Assembly: GCF_017873415.1 (NCBI RefSeq)
Contig: NZ_JAGGKD010000001.1
Coordinates: 248,001-312,000 of the forward strand
Origin: Methanolobus bombayensis
GTDB lineage: Archaea > Halobacteriota > Methanosarcinia > Methanosarcinales > Methanosarcinaceae
DNA length: 64,000 bases
Reading direction: 5' to 3'
Of the stretch, positions 53,095 to 62,089 are shown in pieces. Numbering within the stretch: position 1 is the first letter of the stretch; each line of letters opens with the position of its first letter. Position numbers and translations under genes: made by a program. Under the pieces are notes generated by a model that was not told the DNA's origin, did no database searches, and saw only the letters and a list, made by a program, of their open reading frames with translations.

Positions 53095-54762
53095 TTACAT
53101 ATCCATGCCTGGCATACCTGGCATTCCTCCAGGTGGCATGCCTGGAACCATGTCCTCTGCTGAAGGTCCTGCTGGTCCCTGCTTGGATGCAATGATATCA
53201 TCAATCCTGAGGATCATGACTGCGGATTCTGCTGCTGCGTTGATTGCCTGGGTCTTTACCCTGAGTGGCTCTACTACGCCAGCTTCCCACATGTCGATTA
53301 CCTGTCCTTCGTAGACGTTGAGACCTGCTGTCTTCACGCCCTTCTCGTGGTGTGCACGGAGCTCCATGAGCATGTCTATTGGGTCAAGACCTGCGTTCTC
53401 TGCAAGGGTTCTTGGAACTACTTCAAGAGCCTCTGAGAATGCCTTGACTGCGAGCTGCTCCCTGCCGCTGAGTGTTGCTGCGTATTCCTGGAGTCTGAGT
53501 GCAACCTCTACTTCAGGTGATCCACCGCCAGCTACGAGCTTCTCATCTTCGATTGCTACGCCGACTACTCTGAGTGAGTCATTGAGTGCTCTCTCGATGT
53601 TGTCTATGACGTGCTCTGTTCCGCCACGGAGAAGGATTGAAACTGCCTTTGGATTGTCACAGCCTGTTACGAAGGTCATTGGGTCGCCGCCAATCTTCTT
53701 CTCTTCTACAAGGTCTGCTTTACCCATGTCAGCGTCTGTGATCTCGTCAACGTTTGTGATGAGTTTTGCACCAGTTGCTCTTGCGAGTTTCTGCATATCA
53801 CTCTTCTTTACACGCCTGATTGCGAAGACACCTGCCTTTGCAAGGTAGTGCTGTGCCATGTCATCGATACCTTTCTGGCAGAATACGACATTTGCGCCAC
53901 TTTTTGTTACCTTGTCGACAAGTTCCTTGATCATCTTTTCTTCCTGATCAAGGAATGACTGAAGCATTTCAGGGGATGTGATTGAGATCTCAGCATCGAC
54001 TTCTGTATCTTTAAGTTCGATTGCTGTGTTGATAAGAGCGATCTTTGCGTTCTCGATCTTCTTTGGCATGTTGGTGTGGACACGCTCTTTGTCGATGATC
54101 ATTCCCTTGATAAGCTCTGTATCCTCAATACGTGCACCGACCTTTTTCTCTACCTTGATGTTTTCCATGTCGACATTGTTGTCTTCGTCAGCAATGCTGA
54201 TGATTGCGTCAACAGTAACATTTGCAAGGACTTCCTTTGTTGCTTCTGCACCCTTTCCGGTCATTGCTGTTCCGGAAATGTTGATGAGTACATCCCTGTT
54301 CTCTCTGGTGACTGACTTTGCGAGTGTCTTAATGATCTCGCCTGCCTTCTCTGAAGCCATTCTGTAACCGGATGCGATAATTGTTGGGTGTACGTCCTGC
54401 TCGATAAGCTCTTCTGCTTTCTTGAGGAGTTCACCGGCAATTACAGCAGCTGTTGTTGTTCCATCTCCAACTTCATCGTCCTGGGTCTTGGAAACTTCAA
54501 CGATCATCTTTGCTGCCGGATGCTCGATGTCCATCTCTTTAAGGATGGTTGCACCATCGTTTGTGATAACAACATCTCCGAGACTGTCTACAAGCATCTT
54601 GTCCATACCTTTTGGACCAAGTGTTGTTCTGACAGCTTCAGCGACTGCCTTAGCAGCCATGATGTTGTTGCTCTGTGCTTCTCTGCCTCTGGTTCTCTGG
54701 CTTCCTTCTCTTAATATGAAAATAGGCTGTCCAGCCATCTGTCCAGCCATTTGTCCTGCCAT
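53095..54762 (-). CDS. Thermosome subunit (group II chaperonin)
   Basis: A 555-residue CCT/TCP-1-like chaperonin subunit. Family motifs: [52 protein letters not shown] and [13 protein letters not shown]; the C-terminal tail is Gly/Met-rich ([15 protein letters not shown]). The N-terminus has three MAGQ repeats ([13 protein letters not shown]), each with a possible start. The first (54762) is the best, with AGGAGG ten bases upstream. Its TATA element is at 54836-54843. It probably assembles with other subunits encoded elsewhere. Confidence 0.96.
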   Translation of the reverse strand: MAGQMAGQMAGQPIFILREGSQRTRGREAQSNNIMAAKAVAEAVRTTLGPKGMDKMLVDSLGDVVITNDGATILKEMDIEHPAAKMIVEVSKTQDDEVGDGTTTAAVIAGELLKKAEELIEQDVHPTIIASGYRMASEKAGEIIKTLAKSVTRENRDVLINISGTAMTGKGAEATKEVLANVTVDAIISIADEDNNVDMENIKVEKKVGARIEDTELIKGMIIDKERVHTNMPKKIENAKIALINTAIELKDTEVDAEISITSPEMLQSFLDQEEKMIKELVDKVTKSGANVVFCQKGIDDMAQHYLAKAGVFAIRRVKKSDMQKLARATGAKLITNVDEITDADMGKADLVEEKKIGGDPMTFVTGCDNPKAVSILLRGGTEHVIDNIERALNDSLRVVGVAIEDEKLVAGGGSPEVEVALRLQEYAATLSGREQLAVKAFSEALEVVPRTLAENAGLDPIDMLMELRAHHEKGVKTAGLNVYEGQVIDMWEAGVVEPLRVKTQAINAAAESAVMILRIDDIIASKQGPAGPSAEDMVPGMPPGGMPGMPGMDM

Positions 54763-54835
54763 AATTGTCTATCCTCCTATGTTATGAAATTAGAATGACA
54801 TTTACTTTCAAGTCGTTTTTTAATGTTTGTAGTTC

Positions 54836-54843
54836 TATATAAA
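54836..54843 (-). promoter_or_regulatory. TATA element of the thermosome gene
   Basis: TTTATATA on the minus strand lies about 75 bases upstream of the start codon, allowing a leader of about 50 bases that contains the AGGAGG site. A short CGGG...CCCG inverted repeat lies just upstream at 54849-54867. Confidence 0.55.
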
Positions 54844-54957
54844 CGTATCGGGCCTTTTATGTCCCGAAGGAAGAAAAAACAAGTTAACAAAAAACTAAAA
54901 AACAAGTCAATAGGTCGTGAATGTATAAAAAAAGTATTGAAGGTAAAGTGAATTTAA

Positions 54958-55131
54958 TCACTTTACAATTGATTTTGGTGACCTGTTAAGGAACCTTCTC
55001 TTAGCACCGGATGATGTGTATCTCTGTGCAGGTCCTGGGTGAGCTTTTCCTTCCCTGCACTTTGGTACCTTGATTGTCCTTCCTTTACGTCCTTTTACTT
55101 TTGCCCATTCAATGCTTCCTGTCTTACCCAT
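54958..55131 (-). CDS. Small basic protein (DUF5350-like)
   Basis: A 57-residue gene with ATG 55131, preceded by AGAGGAT. The product starts [20 protein letters not shown] and contains [20 protein letters not shown], ending SPKSIVK. It is strongly basic and matches my memory of DUF5350, a short family conserved in methanogens. The high Lys/Arg content and [10 protein letters not shown] segment suggest binding to RNA or ribosome, but that is inference. It lies upstream of the thermosome gene on the same strand with its own RBS. Confidence 0.85.
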   Translation of the reverse strand: MGKTGSIEWAKVKGRKGRTIKVPKCREGKAHPGPAQRYTSSGAKRRFLNRSPKSIVK

Positions 55132-55367
55132 GATATAATCCTCTTGAATAATATTATTGAAATTTGTTGTAATTATTATGTAAATAATGTAACTTCCGAT
55201 TTCTTAAGTCACATCAAGTTTAACCTAGATATATAAATCTAGTCATTGAGTTTACCTTTAGACGTAATGCTTATTATTAAAGCTTGCGGGAAATCAGACC
55301 AAAATTACTTTTAGACAGCAGGGATTATGGCGTGATAATAAAGGAGTTGATCACGGTTACATCAGCA

Positions 55368-56048
55368 ATGGAGAAACAGCTTGAGACAGTAATTGAAGAG
55401 CTTAAAGGTGTGCAGGAGTATCCCATGGACAAACTTGTGTCCATCATACAGGAAGTTGGTTTTGAATGTGATCTCTGTGCACGCTGCTGCACCCGTGAGT
55501 TCAACGACCACGTGTTCCTGCTCACAGATGACACTAAAAGAGTGAAGGAACTAAATCCTGATTACCTGGAGCCTGCTCCATACTATGAGCTGTGCGATCA
55601 GCATGGGAACTTTTACGTATCCGGTTACGCCCTTAAAGCAAAAGAAGATGGTTCCTGCATCTTTCTGGACAACAAAAGGTGCACAATATATGATAAGCGG
55701 CCGACCATTTGCAGACTTTATCCTTACATGCTACATCGTGAACCCGATGAAGATGGCAACGTAGACTGGAGACAGATAAGCGGCCTGAACCAGCACGGCC
55801 ACTATCACGTGAATATCAATGATGATGAGGCTACTGCGATCGCCGGACTTATCAAGTCCTATGAAACTGCATATCTTAAGCAGTTAATTGCTTTTTACAG
55901 AAAGGCACAGGAACATTTCAGTAAGAACAAACTCAAACATGTAAAGGGTGTTTATGACAGGGAAATGCGCAAATTCAATAAAGGCGGGGAAATTACTGTA
56001 TTTGTCCTTTCCAATGGTGAATTTACAGAGCACAGGGTCCTAAAATGA
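55368..56048 (+). CDS. YkgJ-family Cys-cluster protein
   Basis: A 226-residue protein with a CxxCxxCC cluster (FECDLCARCCTREF at about residue 48) and a second group, CIFLDNKRCTIYDKRPTICRLYPYML. This is the zinc/iron-chelating YkgJ pattern. The frame opens from a TTG at 55284, but ATG 55368 (MEKQLETVIEEL) begins the helical part; the start is uncertain. It overlaps the MFS gene by four bases, so the two are coupled. Substrate or partner unknown. Confidence 0.82.
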   Translation: MEKQLETVIEELKGVQEYPMDKLVSIIQEVGFECDLCARCCTREFNDHVFLLTDDTKRVKELNPDYLEPAPYYELCDQHGNFYVSGYALKAKEDGSCIFLDNKRCTIYDKRPTICRLYPYMLHREPDEDGNVDWRQISGLNQHGHYHVNINDDEATAIAGLIKSYETAYLKQLIAFYRKAQEHFSKNKLKHVKGVYDREMRKFNKGGEITVFVLSNGEFTEHRVLK

Positions 56049-57202
56049 AAGATGGAAAGCTCGATCTCCCGTTAATCTGTCTGGTCGCATTTTTCGCAAT
56101 GTCAGCCGGAGCCCTGCTCGGACCTGTACTGCCTTTCATGGTTGAACCCCTGAACACTTCCCGTGAAGCTGTTGGCCTGATACTTGGAATGTACACTTTC
56201 TCCACAGCTCTTTCCATGATAGGTGTGAGTTTTATAACTGATCGGGTGGGACGCAAGAAAATACTGGTCCCATGCCTGCTAATAAATGGAATCGCAGGTG
56301 TGGCATGTTACTTCTCAACAGACATGACAACACTTCTGGCTTTACGTTTTATACAGGGAATAGGTATCGCAGGAATGCTGCCAATAGCCATGACAATGAT
56401 AGGTGAGCTTTACACTGGTCTTGACAGAGTAAACGCAATGGGTATAATGAGTATGACAACTGGCTTTGGTGCGGTATCTGCACCACTTATAGGTGGTATC
56501 CTCGCATCCTTTGCATGGAATGTGCCCTTCCTTTTCTATGGTCTAAGTGTTCCACTTGCGATTATTGTGGCATTTGTGCTTCCTGAGACAAATCCTCATG
56601 AGAACAGGTCCAAAAACAGGAATTCAATAATAAAGGCAATTGCAGAATTCAGGGTATTGTACACAATAATCCTCAGTTTTTCAATCTTCTTTCTGCTTTA
56701 TACTATTGTAATATATGTGCCGTTCATACTCAAGGACAATTACGGCTTCACAGCCAGCCAGGCAGGACTTGCACTTGGAATTGAAGGAATAGCAATGGCA
56801 ACGGTCTCTTCCCGTGCCCGAGTGCTGGCAGCAAAGTTCGGAAAACAAAAAATGCTCATGGCAGGATTTGCCACCACAGGACTCTCCATTGGTGGTCTCA
56901 TTTTTGCCGGCTCACTTTACCATGTACTGGCTTTGTTACTGATTTTCGGTGCAGGTTTTGGAATGGTACAACCCCAGCTAAACACACTGGCAACCCAGGT
57001 GGCACCACCGGGAATGATGGGAAGTATTGTCTCGGTTTTCAATATTATGAAATATGCAGGACAGACCGCAGCTCCGCTGGTACTTGCAGTTGTTTTATTG
57101 AACAGTAATATGCATATGGTGTTTGCAACATCCTGCACATTCGCATTTCTGGTTTCCCTTTCAGCTTATTTTTTCAAGGATATTTACAGAAGTCTGGATT
57201 GA
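56045..57202 (+). CDS. Major facilitator superfamily transporter
   Basis: A 385-residue protein with about 12 membrane helices. The A-loop signature ITDRVGRKKILVPCLL lies after the second helix, and the second-half repeat is recognisable (AAKFGKQKMLMAGFATTGLSIGG). It is like drug or sugar efflux carriers. ATG overlaps the stop of the YkgJ-type gene (ATGA). The transported compound is unknown. Confidence 0.9.
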   Translation: MKDGKLDLPLICLVAFFAMSAGALLGPVLPFMVEPLNTSREAVGLILGMYTFSTALSMIGVSFITDRVGRKKILVPCLLINGIAGVACYFSTDMTTLLALRFIQGIGIAGMLPIAMTMIGELYTGLDRVNAMGIMSMTTGFGAVSAPLIGGILASFAWNVPFLFYGLSVPLAIIVAFVLPETNPHENRSKNRNSIIKAIAEFRVLYTIILSFSIFFLLYTIVIYVPFILKDNYGFTASQAGLALGIEGIAMATVSSRARVLAAKFGKQKMLMAGFATTGLSIGGLIFAGSLYHVLALLLIFGAGFGMVQPQLNTLATQVAPPGMMGSIVSVFNIMKYAGQTAAPLVLAVVLLNSNMHMVFATSCTFAFLVSLSAYFFKDIYRSLD

Positions 57203-57214
57203 CTGAAATGATAC

Positions 57215-58321
57215 TTATTCCCATGTCCCGGTAGCCTTACCTGTCAATGCAAGTTTTCCCATCACTTTTTTGTAGCGCTTGCTAACAGGTGATGTTCTCA
57301 CATCAGCAAAAGGAGTTCCCGGCAATGGTGTGAGATAGTGCGAATGCACATTTCCGCCTTTTTTGCATATCCACTGGATAAGTTCGAGGCTCATGTCCTG
57401 TTCTTCTTCTGTTTCATCAGGGAACCCAACCATGAAATCCACCACAGGTGTAATTCCATGATCAAAACAGAGTTCGAGACTTTGTACAACATCATCTACT
57501 GTGTGCCCTCTTAATATCTCTCGTAGGATTCTGTCACTTCCTGACTGGGCCCCAAGGCTCACTTTTGTGTTGGCACAGTACTTTGTGATTAGTTCCAGTG
57601 ACCCATCTGTAACAAATTCCGGTCTTACCTCTGACGGAAAAGTCCCGAAGAAAATATTTCTATCTCCTGTATTTTTAAGTGCTGACAGGAGTCTTTCCAC
57701 CCTGTCAAAACGTGGATGAATTCCATCACTTCCATAGGCCATTGAATTTGAAGACGTAAATCTCAGATCTCGATAGTATTTTGCATATTTCACAATGGAA
57801 TCTATACTTCTGTGCCGCATTTTATTTCCAAAAAGACGTGGAGTCTGGCAGTATCTGCACCTGAAAGGGCATCCTCTGCTGATCTCAAGCGGTGCCATAA
57901 CAATATTTGGGTCAAAACATGGATACTTGTCAAGGTCAATAGTTTCTCTTTTTTCAGTAATGATGGTTTTCCCAGCATCATCCTTGTAAGCTATTCCTTT
58001 AACGCCGGATACGTCTTTTCCTGCTTTAATGGTGTCTATAAGTTCAGGTAAAGTTTCCTCGCCCTCGCCTATAACCACGTAATCAAAATGGTCAAGAGTT
58101 TCTTCCGGTGCACCTGAAGGGTGAGGACCGCCTGCTATGTATATGGATTCAGTGTCTGCTTTTTTTACTTCGCTAAAAATAGAATCCTTCTGTCTGGTGG
58201 CGAAGCTGTATATCATTACTCCATCTTGAGGTTTCTTTACCTTCAAAGCCCCAGGCACAAGAGGTGCCAGTGCAGCAAGGCTGTAGGTGTTCTTCTTATT
58301 CCAGCGAAAGCAGACATCCAT
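57215..58321 (-). CDS. B12-binding/radical SAM protein (MJ_1487-like)
   Basis: A 368-residue protein. The N-terminal part resembles a cobalamin-binding Rossmann domain (SIYIAGGPHPSGAPEETLDHFDYVVIGEGEETLPEL, split here by function), then the radical SAM core with ISRGCPFRCRYCQTPRLFG (Cx3Cx2C). PVVDFMVGFPDETEEEQDMSL follows. It resembles a methanogen family (TIGR04013). The typical DxHxxG B12 ligand motif is not clear. It lies 12 bases after the aconitase-X small subunit gene, on the same strand, so it is likely co-transcribed with the mevalonate genes. Confidence 0.85.
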   Translation of the reverse strand: MDVCFRWNKKNTYSLAALAPLVPGALKVKKPQDGVMIYSFATRQKDSIFSEVKKADTESIYIAGGPHPSGAPEETLDHFDYVVIGEGEETLPELIDTIKAGKDVSGVKGIAYKDDAGKTIITEKRETIDLDKYPCFDPNIVMAPLEISRGCPFRCRYCQTPRLFGNKMRHRSIDSIVKYAKYYRDLRFTSSNSMAYGSDGIHPRFDRVERLLSALKNTGDRNIFFGTFPSEVRPEFVTDGSLELITKYCANTKVSLGAQSGSDRILREILRGHTVDDVVQSLELCFDHGITPVVDFMVGFPDETEEEQDMSLELIQWICKKGGNVHSHYLTPLPGTPFADVRTSPVSKRYKKVMGKLALTGKATGTWE

Positions 58322-58333
58322 GAATTAATCTCT

Positions 58334-58735
58334 TTACTTGTTGATCTCGACAAAGGCTTCAGTGCTGTTTACAAAAACCATGTCCCCATTTTTCAGCACT
58401 TTGTATGGGTCCTTCTCAAGTCTGTCAACAAGTGGTATTTCAGATATTATAGCTCCAACAGCTACGATTGGCTCCGATTCAAGGTTAATCATTGCAGCAG
58501 GTGCAACACCATTCTTGAAAAGCTGATAGATAACATAAGAACCAACAGTAGAACCTTTTCCATGTGGGAATACAAGGACCTTTCCGGCAATTGACTGCCC
58601 GTAAAGTTCGTGCTGGGGTTCAACAATCTCTCCGGTCTCAGGGTCAACATTTCCAAGGAATGAGATTGCATCGTTTGTCAGAAGTACTTCTCCTTCTGCA
58701 ACACCTCTGGAAATTGTCCTGCAATTAATTTTCAT
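58334..58735 (-). CDS. Phosphomevalonate dehydratase (aconitase X) small subunit
   Basis: The 133-residue 'swivel' subunit of aconitase X: MKINCRTISRGVAEGEVLLTN, GQSIAGKVLVFPHGKGSTVGSYVIYQ and NLESEPIVAVGAI. With the large subunit it dehydrates 5-phosphomevalonate to trans-anhydromevalonate-5-phosphate in the archaeal mevalonate route. ATG 58735 is preceded by AGGTGTT and overlaps the large-subunit gene by 11 bases; the longer frame to 58777 is not needed. Confidence 0.92.
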   Translation of the reverse strand: MKINCRTISRGVAEGEVLLTNDAISFLGNVDPETGEIVEPQHELYGQSIAGKVLVFPHGKGSTVGSYVIYQLFKNGVAPAAMINLESEPIVAVGAIISEIPLVDRLEKDPYKVLKNGDMVFVNSTEAFVEINK

Positions 58736-59909
58736 CGAGAACACCTGCCTCTTTGATACAGTCCTCAATGCTTGCATACTTTGCTGCTACCTTACACATA
58801 CTTGGAACATAGGCAAGTGCCTTTCCTGAGTTCACGGTTATTGAAGCATACTTGTTCGTGGCAGGTGAAACTACCATACATGTGTCACATACTACTTTTG
58901 CACCACTTTTCTCAATTCTCAGTACGAGGTCGGGATTCTTTTCTGCAACTTCTCTTGCAGTGCATACCCACATCTCTTTTTGCAATTTTTTCCCTTCGAC
59001 AAGTTCTGCTATTTCTTCCAGTTCTTCAGGCGAGCAGTGTGGACATCCCACGGTTATGATCTCGCTGGATAGTATGTCCTTATTAGTTTCATAGACCTCA
59101 TCAATCTGTGTTCTCTCCACAGGAATGACCTCATCAGGTCTTGTAAATTTGTTCCTGACCGCCTCAGGTGTCACGCCTTCTATATGATAGAGTGCTACCG
59201 CACCGGATGCTGCAAGTGCTGCACCGAGGGATTTCATCTCGTTCTTTGAAGGCTCGTTCTTCATGTAGAATATTGGAACTCTGCTTCCTATCTCTTTGCC
59301 GACAACGTAGCCAAGTGCACCGAAGTCAGAGCCTGACAGTTCGCAATCAACATCTACGGCTATTACAGGTTCTCTCATCTCATCAAGGTGATATCCATAG
59401 TTTGCAGTCTTACCCACAAGTGCAGCGGAGAGTGCTGAAGGACCACCTTCACGATTTGTCCTTGCACCGATGACGGAGTTGGCATATGAAACTGCTGAGG
59501 ATTCACTCCATGCTACATGGTCATCCATCTTAACATCGAAACCTTCAAGATAGTAAGGTGTGCAGGTACATTTTGTTCTGATTCCCAGTTTTGCGTAAGC
59601 TTCGATTATTTCCTGCTGCTTCTTTGCGAAATCCGGTTCTATTCCCATTTCCTCCCATCTGACTATGTCCATGCCGGCAGGGTTGAGTACGGAAGGGATC
59701 TTGACTTTTCCTTCAAGGTCGGATATCCACTCAAGGCCTGCATCTCCGATTGTCTTATAAGATACTCCGGCTATCTGAGCGCTCTTTACGGGAATAAGTT
59801 TGTCAGCACCGTAGATGTCTCCAAGTGCTACAAGAATTTCTATGGCTTTCTGGAGACTTTCTCCGTATTCACCGTTAAGTGTTTTTTCTTCTTCAGGTGT
59901 AAGATACAT
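58725..59909 (-). CDS. Phosphomevalonate dehydratase (aconitase X) large subunit
   Basis: A 394-residue aconitase-X catalytic subunit: MYLTPEEEKTLNGEYGESL, KCTCTPYYLEG with cluster cysteines, SNREGGPSALSAAL-like ARTNREGGPSA, VGCPHCSPEELEE and CDTCMVVSP. These give the cysteines that hold a 4Fe-4S (or 3Fe-4S) cluster. It acts with the small subunit downstream. The gene follows that of the UbiD-type decarboxylase by 23 bases. Length is as expected. Confidence 0.93.
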   Translation of the reverse strand: MYLTPEEEKTLNGEYGESLQKAIEILVALGDIYGADKLIPVKSAQIAGVSYKTIGDAGLEWISDLEGKVKIPSVLNPAGMDIVRWEEMGIEPDFAKKQQEIIEAYAKLGIRTKCTCTPYYLEGFDVKMDDHVAWSESSAVSYANSVIGARTNREGGPSALSAALVGKTANYGYHLDEMREPVIAVDVDCELSGSDFGALGYVVGKEIGSRVPIFYMKNEPSKNEMKSLGAALAASGAVALYHIEGVTPEAVRNKFTRPDEVIPVERTQIDEVYETNKDILSSEIITVGCPHCSPEELEEIAELVEGKKLQKEMWVCTAREVAEKNPDLVLRIEKSGAKVVCDTCMVVSPATNKYASITVNSGKALAYVPSMCKVAAKYASIEDCIKEAGVLDEN

Positions 59910-59932
59910 TTTTTCACCGTTGTGTTCAACTC

Positions 59933-61192
59933 TTACTCAGGCATCTTTGCACGTTCGAAGTTCTGAGCTTCTTTCAGAACCTTGGTTGCATCAATACCCA
60001 TCTTGGTCGTGGTTCCGTCAGATGCACCACGTGGGTCAAGTGAACTTCCTCTCACATTTGGTATTATCATAACGTCCATGTCACCCTTCACTCTGGTGGC
60101 AATGGCAAATTCAACATCATGCAGGTCAAAGATGTCGATATCGTCATCAACTACAACCACATGCTTCAGGCTTGTATGAGCTGCAAAGGCTGCCATAATG
60201 GCGTTCTTTCCGTCACCTTCTGTCTGTTTCTCTATCTGCACCACTGCATGCAGGTAACAGCATCCGCCTTCTGTGAGCACCACATTCTTGACGGTTGTGA
60301 CTTCACTTACAGCATTGAATATCCTTGGTTCGTATGGAACTCCCATCATGAGCAAGTGTTCAGGACCTGCCGGGAGGATTCCGTGGTAGATCGGGTCTTT
60401 GCGGTGCAGTATTCTTGTGATGTGTATGACGGGTTCCTGTCTCACAAGGTCGTAGGTTCCTGTGATGTCCACGAATGGTCCTTCATCTACTCTTTCAACC
60501 GGGTCGATGTAACCTTCAAGTACAATTTCTGCATGAGGAACTTTGATTCCGTTTGAGCATTCGAAGAGTTCTACGGGTCTGCCACGAAGTGCAGCAGCGT
60601 AGTTGAATTCCTTGCCAGCCGGTACACGTGTGGTTGATGCGAATGTAACTGTTGGGTCTGCACCAAGAACGATTGCTACAGGTAATTTTTCTCCTTTATC
60701 GGATGCTTTCTTGTGCATGACGTAGCTGTGCCTTGGAGCTACAAGACGTGCTGCAAGTCTTGTTTTATCCACTGCAAGAAGTCTGTGGATAGCTGCATTC
60801 ATGACACCATCGTATTCTGTTACAACAACTCCGGCTGTAAGATATGGTCCTGCATCCTTTTCGAAGTGTGTCATTATGGGGAGTTTTGTGAGGTCCACAT
60901 CATCCTCGATGACTTCCATTGTTGGTGAGTTTTCTACAATAACTACCTCACCGTCTGGTGATACTTCTGAGAGTCTCTTGATGATCTTGTCTTTGTCCAC
61001 ACCAAACATCGTTGCAAGTTCATCCCTTGAGCCAAGCACGTTCATAATGGCTTTGTTGCCGTCAATATCATGGAACAGCACCGGTCCGGGTGTCTTCTTT
61101 GCAATACGCGGTGCTTCGAACACCTTTGAAACAGGCTCTGTGATTTCAACAAGTTTCCCGTTCTTCCTGAGCTGGTCGATAAATTCCCTCAT
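59933..61192 (-). CDS. UbiD-family anhydromevalonate-phosphate decarboxylase
   Basis: A 419-residue UbiD-type enzyme. Context makes it the prenyl-FMN-dependent decarboxylase that turns trans-anhydromevalonate-5-phosphate into isopentenyl phosphate, the step after aconitase X. Motifs: MREFIDQLRKNGKLVEI, NAAIHRLLAVDKTRLAARL (cofactor and metal binding), EIVLEGYIDPVERVDEGPFVD with the Glu needed in UbiD catalysis, and a C-terminal KMGIDATKV. It is the first gene of this operon. The prenyl-FMN synthase (UbiX) and isopentenyl phosphate kinase are not in the window. Confidence 0.92.
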   Translation of the reverse strand: MREFIDQLRKNGKLVEITEPVSKVFEAPRIAKKTPGPVLFHDIDGNKAIMNVLGSRDELATMFGVDKDKIIKRLSEVSPDGEVVIVENSPTMEVIEDDVDLTKLPIMTHFEKDAGPYLTAGVVVTEYDGVMNAAIHRLLAVDKTRLAARLVAPRHSYVMHKKASDKGEKLPVAIVLGADPTVTFASTTRVPAGKEFNYAAALRGRPVELFECSNGIKVPHAEIVLEGYIDPVERVDEGPFVDITGTYDLVRQEPVIHITRILHRKDPIYHGILPAGPEHLLMMGVPYEPRIFNAVSEVTTVKNVVLTEGGCCYLHAVVQIEKQTEGDGKNAIMAAFAAHTSLKHVVVVDDDIDIFDLHDVEFAIATRVKGDMDVMIIPNVRGSSLDPRGASDGTTTKMGIDATKVLKEAQNFERAKMPE

Positions 61193-61497
61193 GGTATCAT
61201 CCGTGTAAAAGTTGTAATATATTAGTGTAATCTCATTTTTGGGCTAGAATATGAGCCAATTATATTTGAATGCATATACTAAAAGAGAATTGTGTGGGTG
61301 GAAGTTCTTCCTTAATCTGGCAAGACGGAGATTAAGAGAATTATGGGAAATATCATTAATCCCATCAATAACAGGTTTTTTACCACAGCATCTGAAAAAG
61401 AAATTATCGAGTGACTCTCCTTATTAGGCAATCATTTCTTCATTTACGATTTCCACATTGAAAATCCTTAAATAAATTCATATTCTAATTTGAGTGT
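61193..61497. other. Intergenic region between the UbiD-type gene and hicB
   Basis: This 305-base gap holds the divergent promoters. TAATATATT at 61215-61223 is a TATA candidate. A 58-codon frame lies at 61251-61427 (listed separately). ATGGGA (61343-61348) and TCCCAT (61360-61365) form a short dyad. I see no RNA gene. Confidence 0.5.
61251..61427 (+). CDS. Possible small basic protein of 58 residues
   Basis: ATG 61251 opens a 58-codon frame ending in TAG: MSQLYLNAYTKRELCGWKFF, then a basic helix (NLARRRLRELWEISL) and LPQHLKKKLSSDSPY. A TATA-like element about 30 bases before the ATG would fit a leaderless mRNA; no ribosome binding site is present. It could equally be chance. No family recognised. 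Confidence 0.25.
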   Translation: MSQLYLNAYTKRELCGWKFFLNLARRRLRELWEISLIPSITGFLPQHLKKKLSSDSPY

Positions 61498-61734
61498 ATG
61501 AAATACAAATTTTCTGCAACAATCCACAAAGAGGATGACTGGTATGTATCCTGGTGCCCTGAACTGGATGTGGCAAGCCAGGGGAAAACAGTGGAAGAAG
61601 CCCTTGAAAATTTAAGGGAAGCTGTGGAGTTATACTTAGAAGATGAAGATGTTTCGATACCACAGGAAACTACCTTTCTGACCACCACTTTTGAGGTATC
61701 TTATGACAAAGCTTCCCATCCTGTCAGCACGTGA
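61498..61734 (+). CDS. hicB: HicB-type antitoxin
   Basis: A 78-residue HicB: the partially degraded RNase H-fold domain MKYKFSATIHKEDDWYVSWCPELDVASQGKTVEEALENLREAVELY is intact, followed by a short tail (LTTTFEVSYDKASHPVST). There is no separate DNA-binding domain, so it belongs to the short HicB class. HicB neutralises HicA. It lies upstream of hicA and overlaps it. Confidence 0.9.
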   Translation: MKYKFSATIHKEDDWYVSWCPELDVASQGKTVEEALENLREAVELYLEDEDVSIPQETTFLTTTFEVSYDKASHPVST

Positions 61735-61933
61735 AATCATCAAGGCTTTGGAAAGAGCAGGTTTTCAGTTTGTGTCCCAAAAGGGAAGTCACATTAAAAT
61801 GAAGAAAAAAGAGGATTGCAGTACTTCTGTTGTCATTATCCCAAATCATGACGAAATAGCAACGGGCACTCTTAAATCTATTATCAGGCAGTCTAAGTTA
61901 ACACCTGAAGAGTTCATATCTCTGTTCCGATAG
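61703..61933 (+). CDS. hicA: HicA-type mRNA interferase toxin
   Basis: A 76-residue toxin with the double-stranded RNA-binding-like fold: MTKLPILSAREIIKALERAGF, VSQKGSHIKMKKK with the catalytic His (GSH), and IPNHDEIATGTLKSIIRQSKL. ATG 61703 follows GAGGTATC and lies within the end of hicB (32-base overlap). Such pairs act as stress or anti-plasmid and anti-phage modules. Both genes look intact. Confidence 0.9.
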   Translation: MTKLPILSAREIIKALERAGFQFVSQKGSHIKMKKKEDCSTSVVIIPNHDEIATGTLKSIIRQSKLTPEEFISLFR

Positions 61934-61970
61934 GGTTTCAGACGATTTCATTTTTTACTTATGTTATTTT

Positions 61971-62033
61971 GCATTCTTGCTGTTGTGCGCTTCTCCTAAT
62001 TATTAAAAATTCTTCTTTTCTAAGCAAGAATGC
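61971..62033. repeat. Perfect 11-bp inverted repeat between hicA and an ABC ATPase gene
   Basis: GCATTCTTGCT (61971-61981) and AGCAAGAATGC (62023-62033) are exact reverse complements, separated by 41 bases with T-rich segments. It lies between convergent genes. It may be a long-loop terminator or the remains of a small mobile element; no target duplication is visible. Confidence 0.5.
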
Positions 62034-62089
62034 CAATCTTATTCTTCAATATGGTAGCTACAACTGTTTTTTAGGATAGATGTGCCTTC

